DNA of 64,000 nt from assembly GCA_002842205.1 (NCBI GenBank), contig PHCI01000001.1, positions 1 through 64,000 of the forward strand. The letters run 5' to 3'. Below, piece after piece: positions 27,948 to 36,784 of the stretch. Under the pieces are notes generated by a model, which saw nothing but the letters and a program-made list of their open reading frames with translations, had not been told where the DNA came from and made no database searches. How positions within the stretch are numbered: position 1 is the first letter of the stretch; each line of letters begins with the position of its first letter. This DNA is from Betaproteobacteria bacterium HGW-Betaproteobacteria-3. GTDB lineage: Bacteria > Pseudomonadota > Gammaproteobacteria > Burkholderiales > Burkholderiaceae_C. The translations under genes were made by a program, and so were the position numbers.

Positions 27948-29930
27948 ATGAGCAAACAAACCCTTTCATTCCAGGCCGAAGTGGCGCAACTGCTGCATCT
28001 GGTGACGCACTCGCTGTACTCCAATAAAGAGATCTTCCTGCGCGAACTGGTCTCCAACGCGTCCGACGCCTGCGACAAGCTGCGCTTTGAGGCGCTCGAC
28101 GCCCCGGCCCTGCTGGCCGACGACCCGACGCTGGAAATCCGCGTGAGCTTTGACGCCGTGGCCAAGACCCTCACCATCGCCGACAACGGCATCGGCCTGA
28201 GTCAGCAGGAGGCCATCGACAACCTGGGCACCATCGCCAAGAGCGGCACGCGCGACTTTGTCAGCAAGCTCTCGGGCGACCAGAAGCAGGACGCCCAGCT
28301 TATCGGCCAGTTCGGCGTGGGCTTTTACTCGGGCTTCATCGTGGCCGACAAGATCACCGTGGAGTCTCGCCGCGCGGGCCTCCCGGCCAACGAGGGCGTG
28401 CGTTGGGTCAGCGCCGGCACGGGCGACTTCGAGGTTGAGGCGATCACGCGGGAGAAGCGTGGCACCAGCGTCACGCTGCACCTGCGCGACGACGCACTCG
28501 ACTACGCCAGCGCCTGGAAGCTCAAGGGCATCATCAACAAATACTCCGACCACATCAGCCTGCCCATCCGCATGGAGGCGGAAGAGTGGAAAGACGGCGA
28601 GCTGATTGACCCGAACGACGAAAAAGGCGGCCGCCAGCCGGGCGCCATGGTCAAGACCGGTGAATGGGAAACCATCAACCAGGCCACCGCGCTGTGGGCC
28701 CGTCCCAAGAAGGACATCACGGACGAGCAATACGTTGAGTTCTACAAAACCATCAGCCATGACTTTGATGCGCCGCTGACCTGGACGCACAACCGCGTCG
28801 AAGGCAGCACCGAATACACCCAGCTGCTGTACCTGCCCGCCAAGGCGCCGCAGGATCTGTGGAACCGCGACAAGAAGGCCGGCATCAAGCTTTACGTCAA
28901 GCGCGTGTTCATCATGGACGACGCCGAAGCCCTGCTGCCCAGCTACCTGCGCTTTGTGAAGGGCGTGGTCGATTCGGCCGACCTGCCGCTCAACGTGAGC
29001 CGCGAGCTGCTGCAGGAAAGCCGCGACGTGAAAGCCATCCGCGAGGGCAACACCCGGCGCGTGCTGTCCATGCTCGAAGACCTGGCCAAGGCCGATCGCC
29101 TGCCCGAAGCCCCCAAGGATGGCGCCGCCGATGCCGTGACCGATGTCATCAGCGAGGAAGACAAGGCCAAGGTCGGGCAATACGGCAAGTTCTACGCCGA
29201 ATTCGGCGCTGTGCTCAAGGAGGGGCTGGGCGAAGACTTTGGCAACCGCGAACGCCTGGCCAGGCTGCTGCGCTTTGCCTCCACCACGAGCGACGCCGTG
29301 AGCGTGAGTCTGGCCGACTACAAGGGCCGCATGAAGGACGGCCAGGACGCCATTTATTACATCACCGCCGACACGCTGGCGGCGGCCAGCAACAGCCCGC
29401 AGCTCGAAGTCTTCAAGAAAAAGGGCATTGAGGTGCTGCTCATGACCGACCGTGTGGACGAATGGGCGCTCAACTTCCTGCACGACTTTGACGGCACGCC
29501 GCTGCAAAGCGTGGCCAAGGGCGCGGTTGATCTGGGCAAGCTGCAGGACGAGTCCGAAAAGAAGGCCGCCGAAGAAGCCGCCGAAGCCTTCAAGCCCGTG
29601 CTGGCCAAACTCAAGGAAGCCCTCAAGGACAAGGCCGAAGACGTGCGCGTGACCAGCCGCCTGGTCGATTCACCGGCCTGCCTCGTGGTGCAGGACGCCG
29701 GCATGAGCATGCAGCTGGCGCGCATGCTCAAGCAGGCCGGGCAGGCCGCGCCCGAGGTCAAACCCGTGCTGGAAGTCAACGCCGACCATCCGCTGGTGAA
29801 AAAACTGGACGGTTCGGTGCATTTTCATGACCTGGCGCACATCCTGTTCGACCAGGCGCTGCTGGCCGAAGGTGGCCTGCCCGACGACCCGGCGGCCTAT
29901 GTCAAGCGCGTGAACGCGCTGCTGGCCTGA
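27948..29930 (+). CDS. htpG: molecular chaperone HtpG (bacterial Hsp90)
   Basis: 660 residues, slightly longer than E. coli HtpG. The N-terminal GHKL ATPase domain shows [47 protein letters not shown] and [18 protein letters not shown]. The middle domain has [20 protein letters not shown] with the Arg that contacts ATP, and the C-terminal dimerisation domain ends [16 protein letters not shown]. It is an ATP-dependent cytosolic chaperone. Preceded by the rluF terminator; I saw no sigma-32 promoter that I could defend. Confidence 0.97.
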   Translation: MSKQTLSFQAEVAQLLHLVTHSLYSNKEIFLRELVSNASDACDKLRFEALDAPALLADDPTLEIRVSFDAVAKTLTIADNGIGLSQQEAIDNLGTIAKSGTRDFVSKLSGDQKQDAQLIGQFGVGFYSGFIVADKITVESRRAGLPANEGVRWVSAGTGDFEVEAITREKRGTSVTLHLRDDALDYASAWKLKGIINKYSDHISLPIRMEAEEWKDGELIDPNDEKGGRQPGAMVKTGEWETINQATALWARPKKDITDEQYVEFYKTISHDFDAPLTWTHNRVEGSTEYTQLLYLPAKAPQDLWNRDKKAGIKLYVKRVFIMDDAEALLPSYLRFVKGVVDSADLPLNVSRELLQESRDVKAIREGNTRRVLSMLEDLAKADRLPEAPKDGAADAVTDVISEEDKAKVGQYGKFYAEFGAVLKEGLGEDFGNRERLARLLRFASTTSDAVSVSLADYKGRMKDGQDAIYYITADTLAAASNSPQLEVFKKKGIEVLLMTDRVDEWALNFLHDFDGTPLQSVAKGAVDLGKLQDESEKKAAEEAAEAFKPVLAKLKEALKDKAEDVRVTSRLVDSPACLVVQDAGMSMQLARMLKQAGQAAPEVKPVLEVNADHPLVKKLDGSVHFHDLAHILFDQALLAEGGLPDDPAAYVKRVNALLA

Positions 29931-30061
29931 CGGGCGGGCATGACCGCCGCCGTGCCGCCGGTGCCAGTGCCGGGGCGGCGTTCGCCCGCGGCCCGTTGCC
30001 GGGCATCGCTCATGACACTTTGTTGCTTCTCGCGCGGCGGCGGGCTTGGTACGATGACGGC

Positions 30062-30445
30062 ATGAAAACCTTCGTCTTCGTTCTGCCCCGCCCTTGGGCC
30101 CGCCGGCGGGTCGCGATGCCCGCACTGGCCAGTGCGCTGCTGCTGGCGGCTTGCAGCTCCACCGGGGTGGGCGTGGGCATTGGCGTGCCCCTGTTTCCTG
30201 GCGTGTCCATCGGCATCGGGGTGGGCAGCGGCGGCGTGAATGCGGGGGTGGGTGTGGGTTCCGGCCCGGTGGGCGTCGGCGTGGGCGTCAATTCGGGCGG
30301 GCAGGTCACCGGCGGGGTGGGCGTGGGGGCCAGCACCGACATCGGCGGCGGTGCGCGCGCGGGGGTGGGCGTGGGAACGGGTGCCGTGCTTTACGACCCG
30401 AACGCGCCCAAATCGCCCCAACCCCCGGCACCCGTCGGTCGGTAA
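30062..30445 (+). CDS. small Gly/Val-rich lipoprotein
   Basis: 127 residues starting at the ATG at 30062. A basic n-region (PRPWARRRVA) is followed by a hydrophobic core and lipobox (ALASALLLAACSS), so the mature protein starts with a lipidated Cys. The mature part is almost entirely alternating Gly and Val/Ile: GVGVGIG, SIGIGVGSGG, GVGVGVNSGG, GVGVGAST, AGVGVGTG. Such strictly alternating runs can form a beta strand or barrel edge in the envelope. The end is Pro-rich (PNAPKSPQPPAPVGR). Function unknown; similar short lipoproteins occur across Burkholderiales. A GC-rich hairpin (CTCCCC-GA-GGGGAG, 30455-30468) follows. Confidence 0.65.
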   Translation: MKTFVFVLPRPWARRRVAMPALASALLLAACSSTGVGVGIGVPLFPGVSIGIGVGSGGVNAGVGVGSGPVGVGVGVNSGGQVTGGVGVGASTDIGGGARAGVGVGTGAVLYDPNAPKSPQPPAPVGR

Positions 30446-30505
30446 GGCGCCGCTCTCCCCGAGGGGAGGGCTCGGTGCGGACATGGGTGAACGGTTTTCA
30501 GCCGC

Positions 30506-30754
30506 TCAGTCCGGGTCGAAATCCCGCCAGCCGCCACGGCTGGCCGGGGCCGCCTGCGGGGTGAGGCGAAACACAATTTCACCACTGGGCACGTGAACGA
30601 CGCGGATCTCGTCGCCGAAAGTGCTGGGCGTGCTTTTGGCGGCGATGGCCACCGCCTGATGCCAGTCGGGATAGGTGCCGCGGACATCGGCGCGGCTGAA
30701 AAAACGGCTGCTGACCGGATGGTTGCTCTCGATGAGGTAATCGTGATTTCCCAT
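30506..30754 (-). CDS. small conserved hypothetical protein
   Basis: 82 residues. The start at 30754 has a GAGGA site 6 bases upstream. The sequence opens MGNHDYLIESNHPVSSRFFS and contains DWHQAVAIAAKSTPS, then DEIRVVHVPSGEIVFRLTP. No membrane segment or signal. It has the look of a small soluble alpha/beta protein (a helix after Asp-Trp-His, then two strands). No function can be assigned. The 137 bases between it and srkA hold nothing I recognise. Confidence 0.6.
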   Translation of the reverse strand: MGNHDYLIESNHPVSSRFFSRADVRGTYPDWHQAVAIAAKSTPSTFGDEIRVVHVPSGEIVFRLTPQAAPASRGGWRDFDPD

Positions 30755-30891
30755 GATGGTTCCTCGGGGCTGGGTTCCTGGGATCGGAACGACCATCTTA
30801 GGCCGCACGGTGTGGCACGTCCATGACAACCGGACGCTGTCGAGGGGCTTTTTGTAAGCGGTGGTGAACCCGCGGGACATGCGGTGACGCA

Positions 30892-31917
30892 TCACGCCAC
30901 CAGCGGTGCTTCCTGTATCTGCTCGATCTGCTCTTGCAGCATCTGCACCTGGCCTTGCCAGTAGTCGCTGCTGCCAAACCACGGGAAGTTGATGGGGAAG
31001 ATCGGGTCGTCCCAACGCCGTGCCAGCCAGGCGCTGTAGTGGATCAGGCGCAGCGTGCGCAGCGGCTCGATCAGCGCCAGCTCGCGCCGGTCAAAGTCGC
31101 GCACCTGCTCGTAGCCGTCGAGCAGCGCCGACAGTTGCGCGGTGCGCTGGGCACGGTCGCCGCTGAGCAGCATCCACAGGTCTTGCACGGCGGGGCCGCT
31201 GCGGGCGTCGTCCAGGTCCACAAAGTGCGGGCCGGCGCCGGGCTGGCCTTCGGGCGTCCACAGGATGTTGCCGGGGTGGCAGTCGCCGTGCAGGCGCAGG
31301 CTGCGGATTTCAGAGTATTTTTGGCCTTTAGCCCCCGTCAGTAGGTCATAGTTTGCTATTAAATCAATTGCTTTCTGGCATTCGGCAGCCCAGGTTGATT
31401 GCACGTCCAGCGGCACCTTGTCGTGGGCCAGCAGCCAGTCGCGCGGTTCGATGGCGAAACTTTGCAGGTCCAGCGTCGGGCGGTGCACAAAAGGCCGTGC
31501 CGCGCCCACGGTGTGAATGCGCGCCAGAAAGCGGCCGATCCATTCCAGCACTTCAAAGTCGTCGAGTTCGGGCGCGCGGCCGCCGCGCCGCGGGCTCACG
31601 CTGAAGGCAAACCCCGCGTGCTGGTGCAAGGTGGTGCCGTGCAGGGTGAGCGGGCCGACGGCGGGCACTTCGGCGGCGGTCAGTTCGGCCGAGAAGGCGT
31701 GTTCTTCCAGGATTTGCGCATCGCTCCAGCGGCCCGGGCGGTAAAACTTGGCCACCACGGCGCTGTGGCCGTCGTGCGGGTCTTCCAGTTGCACCTGGTA
31801 CACGCGGTTTTCATACGAGCTGAGCGCGGTGAGGCGCCCGTCGCCATAAAGCCCCACGGCGGCCAGCGCGTCCAGCACCACGTCGGGGGTGAGCGTGGCG
31901 TAGGGGTGTGGCTGCAT
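30892..31917 (-). CDS. srkA: SrkA/YihE-type stress response protein kinase
   Basis: 341 residues from the ATG at 31917 (MQPHPYATLTPDVVLDALAA); the longer frame upstream is Pro/Arg-rich noncoding sequence. It has the aminoglycoside-phosphotransferase-like kinase fold: LSSYENRVYQVQLED (nucleotide loop), AVVAKFYRPGRWSDAQI with the ATP Lys, LRLHGDCHPGNILW (catalytic HGDxHxxN), and FVDLDDARSGPAVQDLWMLL (metal-binding DxD). E. coli SrkA counters stress-induced death. Just before LRLHGDCH there is an extra segment, LIANYDLLTGAKGQKYSEI, encoded by a dispersed repeat copy and absent from the E. coli protein as I remember it. All catalytic motifs remain intact. Confidence 0.87.
   Translation of the reverse strand: MQPHPYATLTPDVVLDALAAVGLYGDGRLTALSSYENRVYQVQLEDPHDGHSAVVAKFYRPGRWSDAQILEEHAFSAELTAAEVPAVGPLTLHGTTLHQHAGFAFSVSPRRGGRAPELDDFEVLEWIGRFLARIHTVGAARPFVHRPTLDLQSFAIEPRDWLLAHDKVPLDVQSTWAAECQKAIDLIANYDLLTGAKGQKYSEIRSLRLHGDCHPGNILWTPEGQPGAGPHFVDLDDARSGPAVQDLWMLLSGDRAQRTAQLSALLDGYEQVRDFDRRELALIEPLRTLRLIHYSAWLARRWDDPIFPINFPWFGSSDYWQGQVQMLQEQIEQIQEAPLVA
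31315..31361 (+). repeat. dispersed in-frame repeat, copy C
   Basis: Reads TTTTTGGCCTTTAGCCCCCG then TCAGTAGGTCATAGTTTGC and TATT on the + strand, antisense to srkA. It encodes IANYDLLTGAKGQK at about residue 185-201, almost the same peptide that copy A adds to the acyl-CoA dehydrogenase. Confidence 0.8.
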
Positions 31918-32007
31918 GCCGCCATTGTCGCCTGCCGTGATCTGCGACGGGGCACGGTCGGCGGCCGGATCGCCCGCGACCGCAGGCGGGAGGGGGCAAT
32001 CGGGTGC

Positions 32008-32082
32008 GTTTGGCATCGCATCAGATCCATCACGACCCAGATCGGTCAAATCATGAGAAAAAATCATGATCCAATGCCAAAC
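32008..32082. promoter_or_regulatory. nested inverted repeats upstream of gdhA
   Basis: Outer arms GTTTGGCAT (32008-32016) and ATGCCAAAC (32074-32082); inner arms ATCATGA (32050-32056) and TCATGAT (32064-32070). All are perfect. They lie 60-135 bases before the gdhA start, in an AT-richer patch, and could be an operator region or an RNA fold. Confidence 0.4.
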
Positions 32083-32141
32083 AGAGGTGATGTCGCACCA
32101 AAATAGGGCGTTCCCATTTATTTTCTTGCAAAAGGACTTTC

Positions 32142-33485
32142 ATGAAGTACGCAGACAGCCATGAGTTCATGGCGCATGTCGCCCATCGCAACCCCGGGCA
32201 GCCCGAGTTTTTGCAGGCCGTGACCGAGGTCATCGAGAGTGTCTGGCCGTTCATTGCGCGGCATCCAAAATACGCCGAACATGGCCTGCTGGATCGGCTG
32301 GTCGAACCCGAGCGTGTCGTGATGTTTCGGGTTTCCTGGGTGAATGATCACGGCGAGGTTCAGGTCAATCGGGGCTTTCGCATCCAACACAGCGCCGCGA
32401 TTGGGCCCTACAAAGGAGGTCTGCGTTTTCACCCCTCGGTGAATTTATCTATCCTGAAGTTTCTGGCGTTTGAGCAAACGTTCAAGAACGCGCTGACGAC
32501 GCTGCCCATGGGGGGCGGCAAAGGAGGGTCGGACTTCGATCCCAAGGGCAAGAGCCCGGGGGAAATCATGCGCTTTTGTCAGGCGTTCGTGACGGAACTG
32601 TTCCGGCACATCGGTGCCGATACCGACGTGCCGGCGGGCGACATTGGCGTCGGTGGGCGGGAGGTGGGCTTCATGGCCGGCATGTACAAAAAGCTGAGCA
32701 ACCGTTCCGACTGCGTCTTTACCGGCAAAGGGTTGAGCTTTGGCGGTTCATTGATCCGTCCTGAAGCAACAGGTTACGGCACGGTGTATTTTGCGCAGGA
32801 AATGTTGGCCCGCATCGGCCGCTCAATGGAGGGGCTCCGTGTCAGCGTCTCGGGTTCCGGCAACGTGGCGCAATACGCGGTAGAAAAGGCTATCGCGCTG
32901 GGGGCGCGAGTCGTGACGGTGTCCGACTCCAGCGGGACGGTGGTGGACGAAGACGGGTTCACATCAGAAAAACTGGCAGAACTGATGGATGTCAAGAACC
33001 ACCTCTATAAAAGGGTCAGCGACTACGCCCGCCGCACTGGCATCCAGTTTCACGAAGGTAAACGCCCTTGGCACGTCCCGGTGGATGTCGCGCTGCCATG
33101 TGCCACCCAGAACGAACTGGACGAATCCGATGCGCGACTACTGGTGGCCAACGGTGTGTTGTGCGTGGCGGAAGGGGCCAACATGCCAACCACGGTGGAG
33201 GCCATGCGCGTCTTCGAAGGGCACAAGATCCTCTATGCCCCCGGTAAAGCCAGCAACGCGGGGGGCGTGGCGACGTCTGGGCTTGAAATGACTCAGAACG
33301 CGATGCGCTTGTCATGGCGACGGGAAGAGGTTGACGAGCGCCTTTTGGAGATCATGCGCGGGATTCACGAGGCTTGCATACACCAGGGTACGCGCGCCGA
33401 TGGGTACGTGAGCTATGTGGACGGCGCGAACGTTGCAGGTTTTGTGAAGGTGGCCGATGCCATGCTGGCGCAAGGCGTTGTGTAA
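32142..33485 (+). CDS. gdhA: NADP-type glutamate dehydrogenase
   Basis: 447 residues, the length of hexameric bacterial GdhA. Key motifs: NRGFRIQHSAAIGPYKGGLR with the substrate Lys, LPMGGGKGGSDFDPKGKS with the catalytic Lys, VPAGDIGVGGREVGFM with the catalytic Asp, and the Rossmann motif VSVSGSGNVAQYAVEKAIAL. It makes glutamate from 2-oxoglutarate and ammonia. AAGGA precedes the start. The gene uses rarer codons (for example TTA) and looks lower in GC than its neighbours, compatible with later acquisition, although gdhA is widespread. A GGCGTTG/CAACGCC hairpin (33491-33513) follows, without a U-tract. Confidence 0.96.
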   Translation: MKYADSHEFMAHVAHRNPGQPEFLQAVTEVIESVWPFIARHPKYAEHGLLDRLVEPERVVMFRVSWVNDHGEVQVNRGFRIQHSAAIGPYKGGLRFHPSVNLSILKFLAFEQTFKNALTTLPMGGGKGGSDFDPKGKSPGEIMRFCQAFVTELFRHIGADTDVPAGDIGVGGREVGFMAGMYKKLSNRSDCVFTGKGLSFGGSLIRPEATGYGTVYFAQEMLARIGRSMEGLRVSVSGSGNVAQYAVEKAIALGARVVTVSDSSGTVVDEDGFTSEKLAELMDVKNHLYKRVSDYARRTGIQFHEGKRPWHVPVDVALPCATQNELDESDARLLVANGVLCVAEGANMPTTVEAMRVFEGHKILYAPGKASNAGGVATSGLEMTQNAMRLSWRREEVDERLLEIMRGIHEACIHQGTRADGYVSYVDGANVAGFVKVADAMLAQGVV

Positions 33486-33601
33486 CTGGAGGCGTTGAAT
33501 GCGGGGCAACGCCAAACGCTGTTGACCACGTTCCCTTGAGTCGGCCTGCACTGCTTCGGGGCCAAGATGCTGCTCGACCGTGAGCCACAGCGCGACCGGG
33601 G

Positions 33602-33850
33602 TCATGAGTGCAGCGTAGTACCTGGTTGTAAACCGCGTGCAACGGTGCGCGGTGCGCTGTCCATGAAGCCCGCTTCGGTTGGCCGCGTCGGGCTCAGCAC
33701 CACGTGGGAGGCCATGGGAAAGTAGCCGTAGAGCTGCTCGCCCACGGCCACGCCTGGGGGCAGCGACTGCACCGCCGTGCCAAAGCCCCAGACCGGGATG
33801 CGACCCCAAACCAGGTCGTCCTTGCGGACTTGGAAGTCGAGTGTGGTCAT
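33602..33850 (-). pseudogene. N-terminal remnant of a DUF2855-type protein
   Basis: An 82-codon frame whose sequence (WGRIPVWGFGTAVQSLPPGV, EQLYGYFPMASHVVLSPTRP) resembles the first part of DUF2855 proteins, which are some 350 residues long. After GFMDSA the frame goes wrong; the expected continuation AHRAPLHAVYNQVLR is found in the next frame at about 33610-33655, so a 1-2 base frameshift is present. Beyond that the remaining roughly two thirds of the gene is missing. The 33486-33600 stretch between it and gdhA shows no further recognisable coding sequence. The family call rests on memory of the motif, hence the moderate confidence. Confidence 0.5.
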
Positions 33851-33924
33851 GGATGCACCGTAAACGAAACGGCGCGCCCGGGCAACCGGTGCGCGCCGCG
33901 GGGGCGACAGAAAAGGCGGCAGGC

Positions 33925-34353
33925 TCAGGCCAGCGTGAGGGTCACGTCAATGTTGCCACGGGTGGCGTTGGAGTAGGGGCATACCTGGTGCGCGGTGTCC
34001 ACCAGGTCTTGCGCCACGGCGCGGTCCACGCCGGGCAGGCGCACCGTCAGCCGCGCCGCGATGCCAAAGCCCGCGGGAATGGGGCCGATGTCCACTTCGG
34101 CGTCGATCGATGCGTCGGCGGGAACGGCCACCTTTTTCATGCCGGCCACGTGCTTGAGCGCACCCATGAAGCAGGCCGAGTAGCCGGCGGCAAACAGTTG
34201 CTCGGGGTTGGTGGCCGTGCCGGCGCCGCCCATGGCCTTGGGCGGGGAGAGCTTGAGGTCGAGCAGGCCGTCGTCCGAGCGCGCGGTGCCTTCGCGCCCA
34301 CCGGTGATGTGGGTGCGGGCGGTGTAGATGACTTTGTCGAGCGAAGTGGTCAT
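33925..34353 (-). CDS. ohr: organic hydroperoxide resistance protein Ohr
   Basis: 142 residues, OsmC/Ohr family. Opens with [20 protein letters not shown] and contains [20 protein letters not shown] with the peroxidatic Cys and, near the end, [20 protein letters not shown] with the resolving Cys. The conserved Arg (GGREG) and Glu (PEQL) of the active site are present. It reduces organic hydroperoxides with lipoylated partners. It lies 86 bases after its repressor gene ohrR on the same strand. Confidence 0.95.
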   Translation of the reverse strand: MTTSLDKVIYTARTHITGGREGTARSDDGLLDLKLSPPKAMGGAGTATNPEQLFAAGYSACFMGALKHVAGMKKVAVPADASIDAEVDIGPIPAGFGIAARLTVRLPGVDRAVAQDLVDTAHQVCPYSNATRGNIDVTLTLA

Positions 34354-34439
34354 GGTGGGCTTCCTTGGGTTGGGTGCTTCGGGTGAAGCGGGTTGAGTCA
34401 GGTTGAAATGGGGCGGGTTTCGAGGGGGTTCTCAGCCTC

Positions 34440-34898
34440 TCAGGCCACGAGGCGTTCACGCAGGGCCTGAACTTGCCGGGTGAGTTCGACCACCTCGGAC
34501 ACCGAACACTGCGTGGCGGCCAGAATGCAGCCGGGCACCTTGGCGGCACGGGTCTTGAGCTGGCGCCCGGCGGCCGTGAGCGCGATGTGCACACGCCGTT
34601 CGTCCGCCACGTCACGCAGGCGGGTCACCAGACCCAGGGCCTCCAGCCGCTTGAGCAGCGGGGTGAGCGTGCCCGAATCGAGCGACAGGCGATCGCCCAG
34701 CTCCGACACCATCAGGCCGTCACGTTCCCACAGCACCAGCAGCGCCAGGTATTGCGGGTAGGTGAGCCCCAGCGCGGCTAGCAGCGGCTTGTAGAGCTTG
34801 GTCATGGCGAGTGACGCCGAATACAGCGCAAAACACAGCTGGTTGTCCAGCAGCAGGGCTTCGCCGGACGGGACGGATTTGGCGTGGCGGGGGGGCAT
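34440..34898 (-). CDS. ohrR: MarR-type organic hydroperoxide repressor OhrR
   Basis: 152 residues. The sensing Cys is in [20 protein letters not shown], the standard OhrR segment, and the winged helix in [20 protein letters not shown] and [20 protein letters not shown], then the wing [14 protein letters not shown]. There is a further Cys pair region near the C-terminus ([12 protein letters not shown]), consistent with the 2-Cys class that forms an intersubunit disulfide. It represses itself and ohr until its Cys is oxidised. AT-rich palindromes directly upstream fit its operator. Confidence 0.93.
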   Translation of the reverse strand: MPPRHAKSVPSGEALLLDNQLCFALYSASLAMTKLYKPLLAALGLTYPQYLALLVLWERDGLMVSELGDRLSLDSGTLTPLLKRLEALGLVTRLRDVADERRVHIALTAAGRQLKTRAAKVPGCILAATQCSVSEVVELTRQVQALRERLVA

Positions 34899-34916
34899 GG
34901 GTTAAATTATAGCGAT

Positions 34917-34941
34917 CAATTAAATTGTGTGCAATTTAAAT
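34917..34941. promoter_or_regulatory. OhrR operator
   Basis: CAATT-A-AATTG (34917-34927) followed by GCAATTTAAAT (34931-34941), a pair of AT-rich palindromes in an otherwise GC-rich region, 19-43 bases before the ohrR start. The arms match the AATT-type half-sites known for OhrR. Confidence 0.65.
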
Positions 34942-34982
34942 ACCCGAGTCCGTCAAAAGGCGATGGGCCAGCAATCGCCAGC

Positions 34983-35789
34983 TTACCGGCCGGTAAAGCG
35001 GGCCGGGCGTTTTTCGACAAACGAGCGCACGCCCTCGGCGGCATCGTCGCTTTGTGACAGGCGCTGTTGTGTGGCGATGAACTCGTGCATGGCCACGGTG
35101 GGGCCGTGCTCCACGGCCTTGAGCGCGTTCAGGCGTGTGGCCACCACCGCCAGCGGGGCTTGTGCGGCAATGGTTTGGGCAATGCGCAGGGCCTGCGGCA
35201 GCAGTTCGGGCGCGGGCACTACCTTTTGCACGAAGTTCAAACGCAGGGCCTCGGCGCTGTCAAACTCGTCGCCGGTGAGCAGGTGCAGCAGCGCATTGCC
35301 CAGGCCTGCCCGTTCGGCCATGCGCAGCGTGGCGCCGCCGGTGGCCATGATGCCGCGACGGACTTCCAGTTGCGAGAACCGGCAGTTGTCGGCGGCCACG
35401 ACGATGTCGGCTGCCAGCATCAACTCGATGCCCAGCGTGTAGGTGATGCCCTGCACCGCCACCACCATGGGCTTGGTGCGGCGCCGGTAGCCCTCCATGC
35501 CCAGGTTCAGCGGGTCCACCAGCCCGAGGGGCACGGCTTTCCGGCCGGCCTTCATGAGGGGTGCAATGGTGGGGAGGTCCAAGCCTGCCGTGAAGTGCTC
35601 GCCCAGCGCGTGCAGCACGCCCACGCGCAGCACCGGATCGTCGTCCAGGCGGGTGTAGGCCTCGCCCAGCTCGCGGAACATCTTCGGTGTGAAGCCGTTG
35701 CGTTTGGCCGGGCGGTTGATGCCGATCAGCAGGACGTCGCCGCGGACTTCGCAGTCAATGCTGCCATCAGGGTGATGCGAGGCGGTCAT
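34983..35789 (-). CDS. crotonase/enoyl-CoA hydratase family protein
   Basis: 268 residues starting at 35789 (MTASHHPDGSIDCEVRGDVL). Crotonase motifs: LLIGINRPAKRNGFTPKMF, GVLHALGEHFTAGLDLPTIA (first oxyanion segment), VVAVQGITYTLGIELMLAAD (second). The canonical catalytic Glu region reads FSQLEVRRGIMATGGATLRM. It keeps one Glu and lacks the second, so it may be an isomerase or a non-dehydrating crotonase. It follows the 3-hydroxyacyl-CoA dehydrogenase gene by 10 bases and probably works with it in a beta-oxidation step. Confidence 0.85.
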   Translation of the reverse strand: MTASHHPDGSIDCEVRGDVLLIGINRPAKRNGFTPKMFRELGEAYTRLDDDPVLRVGVLHALGEHFTAGLDLPTIAPLMKAGRKAVPLGLVDPLNLGMEGYRRRTKPMVVAVQGITYTLGIELMLAADIVVAADNCRFSQLEVRRGIMATGGATLRMAERAGLGNALLHLLTGDEFDSAEALRLNFVQKVVPAPELLPQALRIAQTIAAQAPLAVVATRLNALKAVEHGPTVAMHEFIATQQRLSQSDDAAEGVRSFVEKRPARFTGR

Positions 35790-35799
35790 GCAAGCGTAG

Positions 35800-36672
35800 T
35801 CAATAAACGTAAACACCGCGGCCGGTCTTGCGGCCCAGGCGCCCGGCCGCAACCATCTCCTTGAGCAGTGGGCAGGGGCGGTACTTGGAGTCGCCAAACT
35901 CCGACAGGTACACCTCCATGACGGCCAGGCACACGTCCAGGCCGATCATGTCGGCCAGCGCCAGTGGGCCAATGGGCTGGTTGCAACCCAGCTTCATGCC
36001 GGCGTCAATGTCATCGGCCGTGGCCAGCCCTTCGGCGAGCACAAAAAAAGCCTCGTTGATCATGGGCACCAGAATGCGGTTGACCACGAAACCCGGCGCG
36101 TTCTTCACGGTGATGGGCGTTTTGCCCAGCGCGGTGGCCATCGCATGGACGGCATCATGGGTGGCATCGCTGGTCTGCAGACCTCGGATGATCTCCACCA
36201 GTGCCATCATCGGCACCGGGTTGAAAAAGTGCATGCCAATGAAGCGATCCGGCCGCCCCGTGACGGCGGCCAGCTTCGTGATGGAGATGGACGAGGTGTT
36301 GGAGGCAATGATGACGTCGGGCATCAGGCTGGCGTCGAGTTGCCGGAGGATCTTGACCTTGAGGTCGAAGTTTTCGGTGGCGGCCTCGATCACGAGTTGC
36401 GCGGCCTTGAGGTCGTCGTAATTCGTGCTGCCCCGGATCAGGGCCAGCGTGGCGTCCTTGTCGGCCTGGGTGATTTTTTCCTTTTTGAGCTGACGGTCGA
36501 GGCTGCCGCTGACGCTGGCAAGCCCCTTGGCGACCGCAGCGTCGGCAATGTCCACCATGACCACGTTCAGGCCAACCGAGGCACAAGCCTGGGCGATGCC
36601 GTTGCCCATGGTGCCGGCACCCACGATGCCGACGGTGCGAATGGCCTGACCGGCCGCTGCGATGCTGCTCAT
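35800..36672 (-). CDS. 3-hydroxybutyryl-CoA dehydrogenase
   Basis: 290 residues, the size of Hbd/PaaH-type enzymes. NAD-binding VGIVGAGTMGNGIAQACASV, catalytic segment IGMHFFNPVPMMALVEIIRG with the His-Glu pair, substrate Ser/Asn in IIASNTSSISITKLA, and the C-terminal domain FVVNRILVPMINEAFFVLAE, ending GRLGRKTGRGVYVY. It oxidises (S)-3-hydroxyacyl-CoA, probably acetoacetyl-CoA forming. I chose the ATG at 36672 with AGGAG upstream. It is co-transcribed with the crotonase gene. The 112 bases between it and the hemerythrin gene hold nothing notable. Confidence 0.92.
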   Translation of the reverse strand: MSSIAAAGQAIRTVGIVGAGTMGNGIAQACASVGLNVVMVDIADAAVAKGLASVSGSLDRQLKKEKITQADKDATLALIRGSTNYDDLKAAQLVIEAATENFDLKVKILRQLDASLMPDVIIASNTSSISITKLAAVTGRPDRFIGMHFFNPVPMMALVEIIRGLQTSDATHDAVHAMATALGKTPITVKNAPGFVVNRILVPMINEAFFVLAEGLATADDIDAGMKLGCNQPIGPLALADMIGLDVCLAVMEVYLSEFGDSKYRPCPLLKEMVAAGRLGRKTGRGVYVY

Positions 36673-36784
36673 TGAAACTCCTGAAGGGGTGTGTTGCACC
36701 GCACGGCGGTGGGTTCGGCGCGTGCAGCTTTGTTCCGCAATGGTACCCGGACGCCGCCCGGTCTGACCTGGCCTGGCGCGCAAA

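Noticed and set aside
27966-29507. A 513-codon open frame opposite htpG
   Set aside because: HtpG motifs are complete on the + strand; the antisense product has no recognisable feature.
33486-33530. GGCGTTG/CAACGCC hairpin as the gdhA terminator
   Set aside because: The stem is perfect but short and no U-run follows, so it is only mentioned with the gene.
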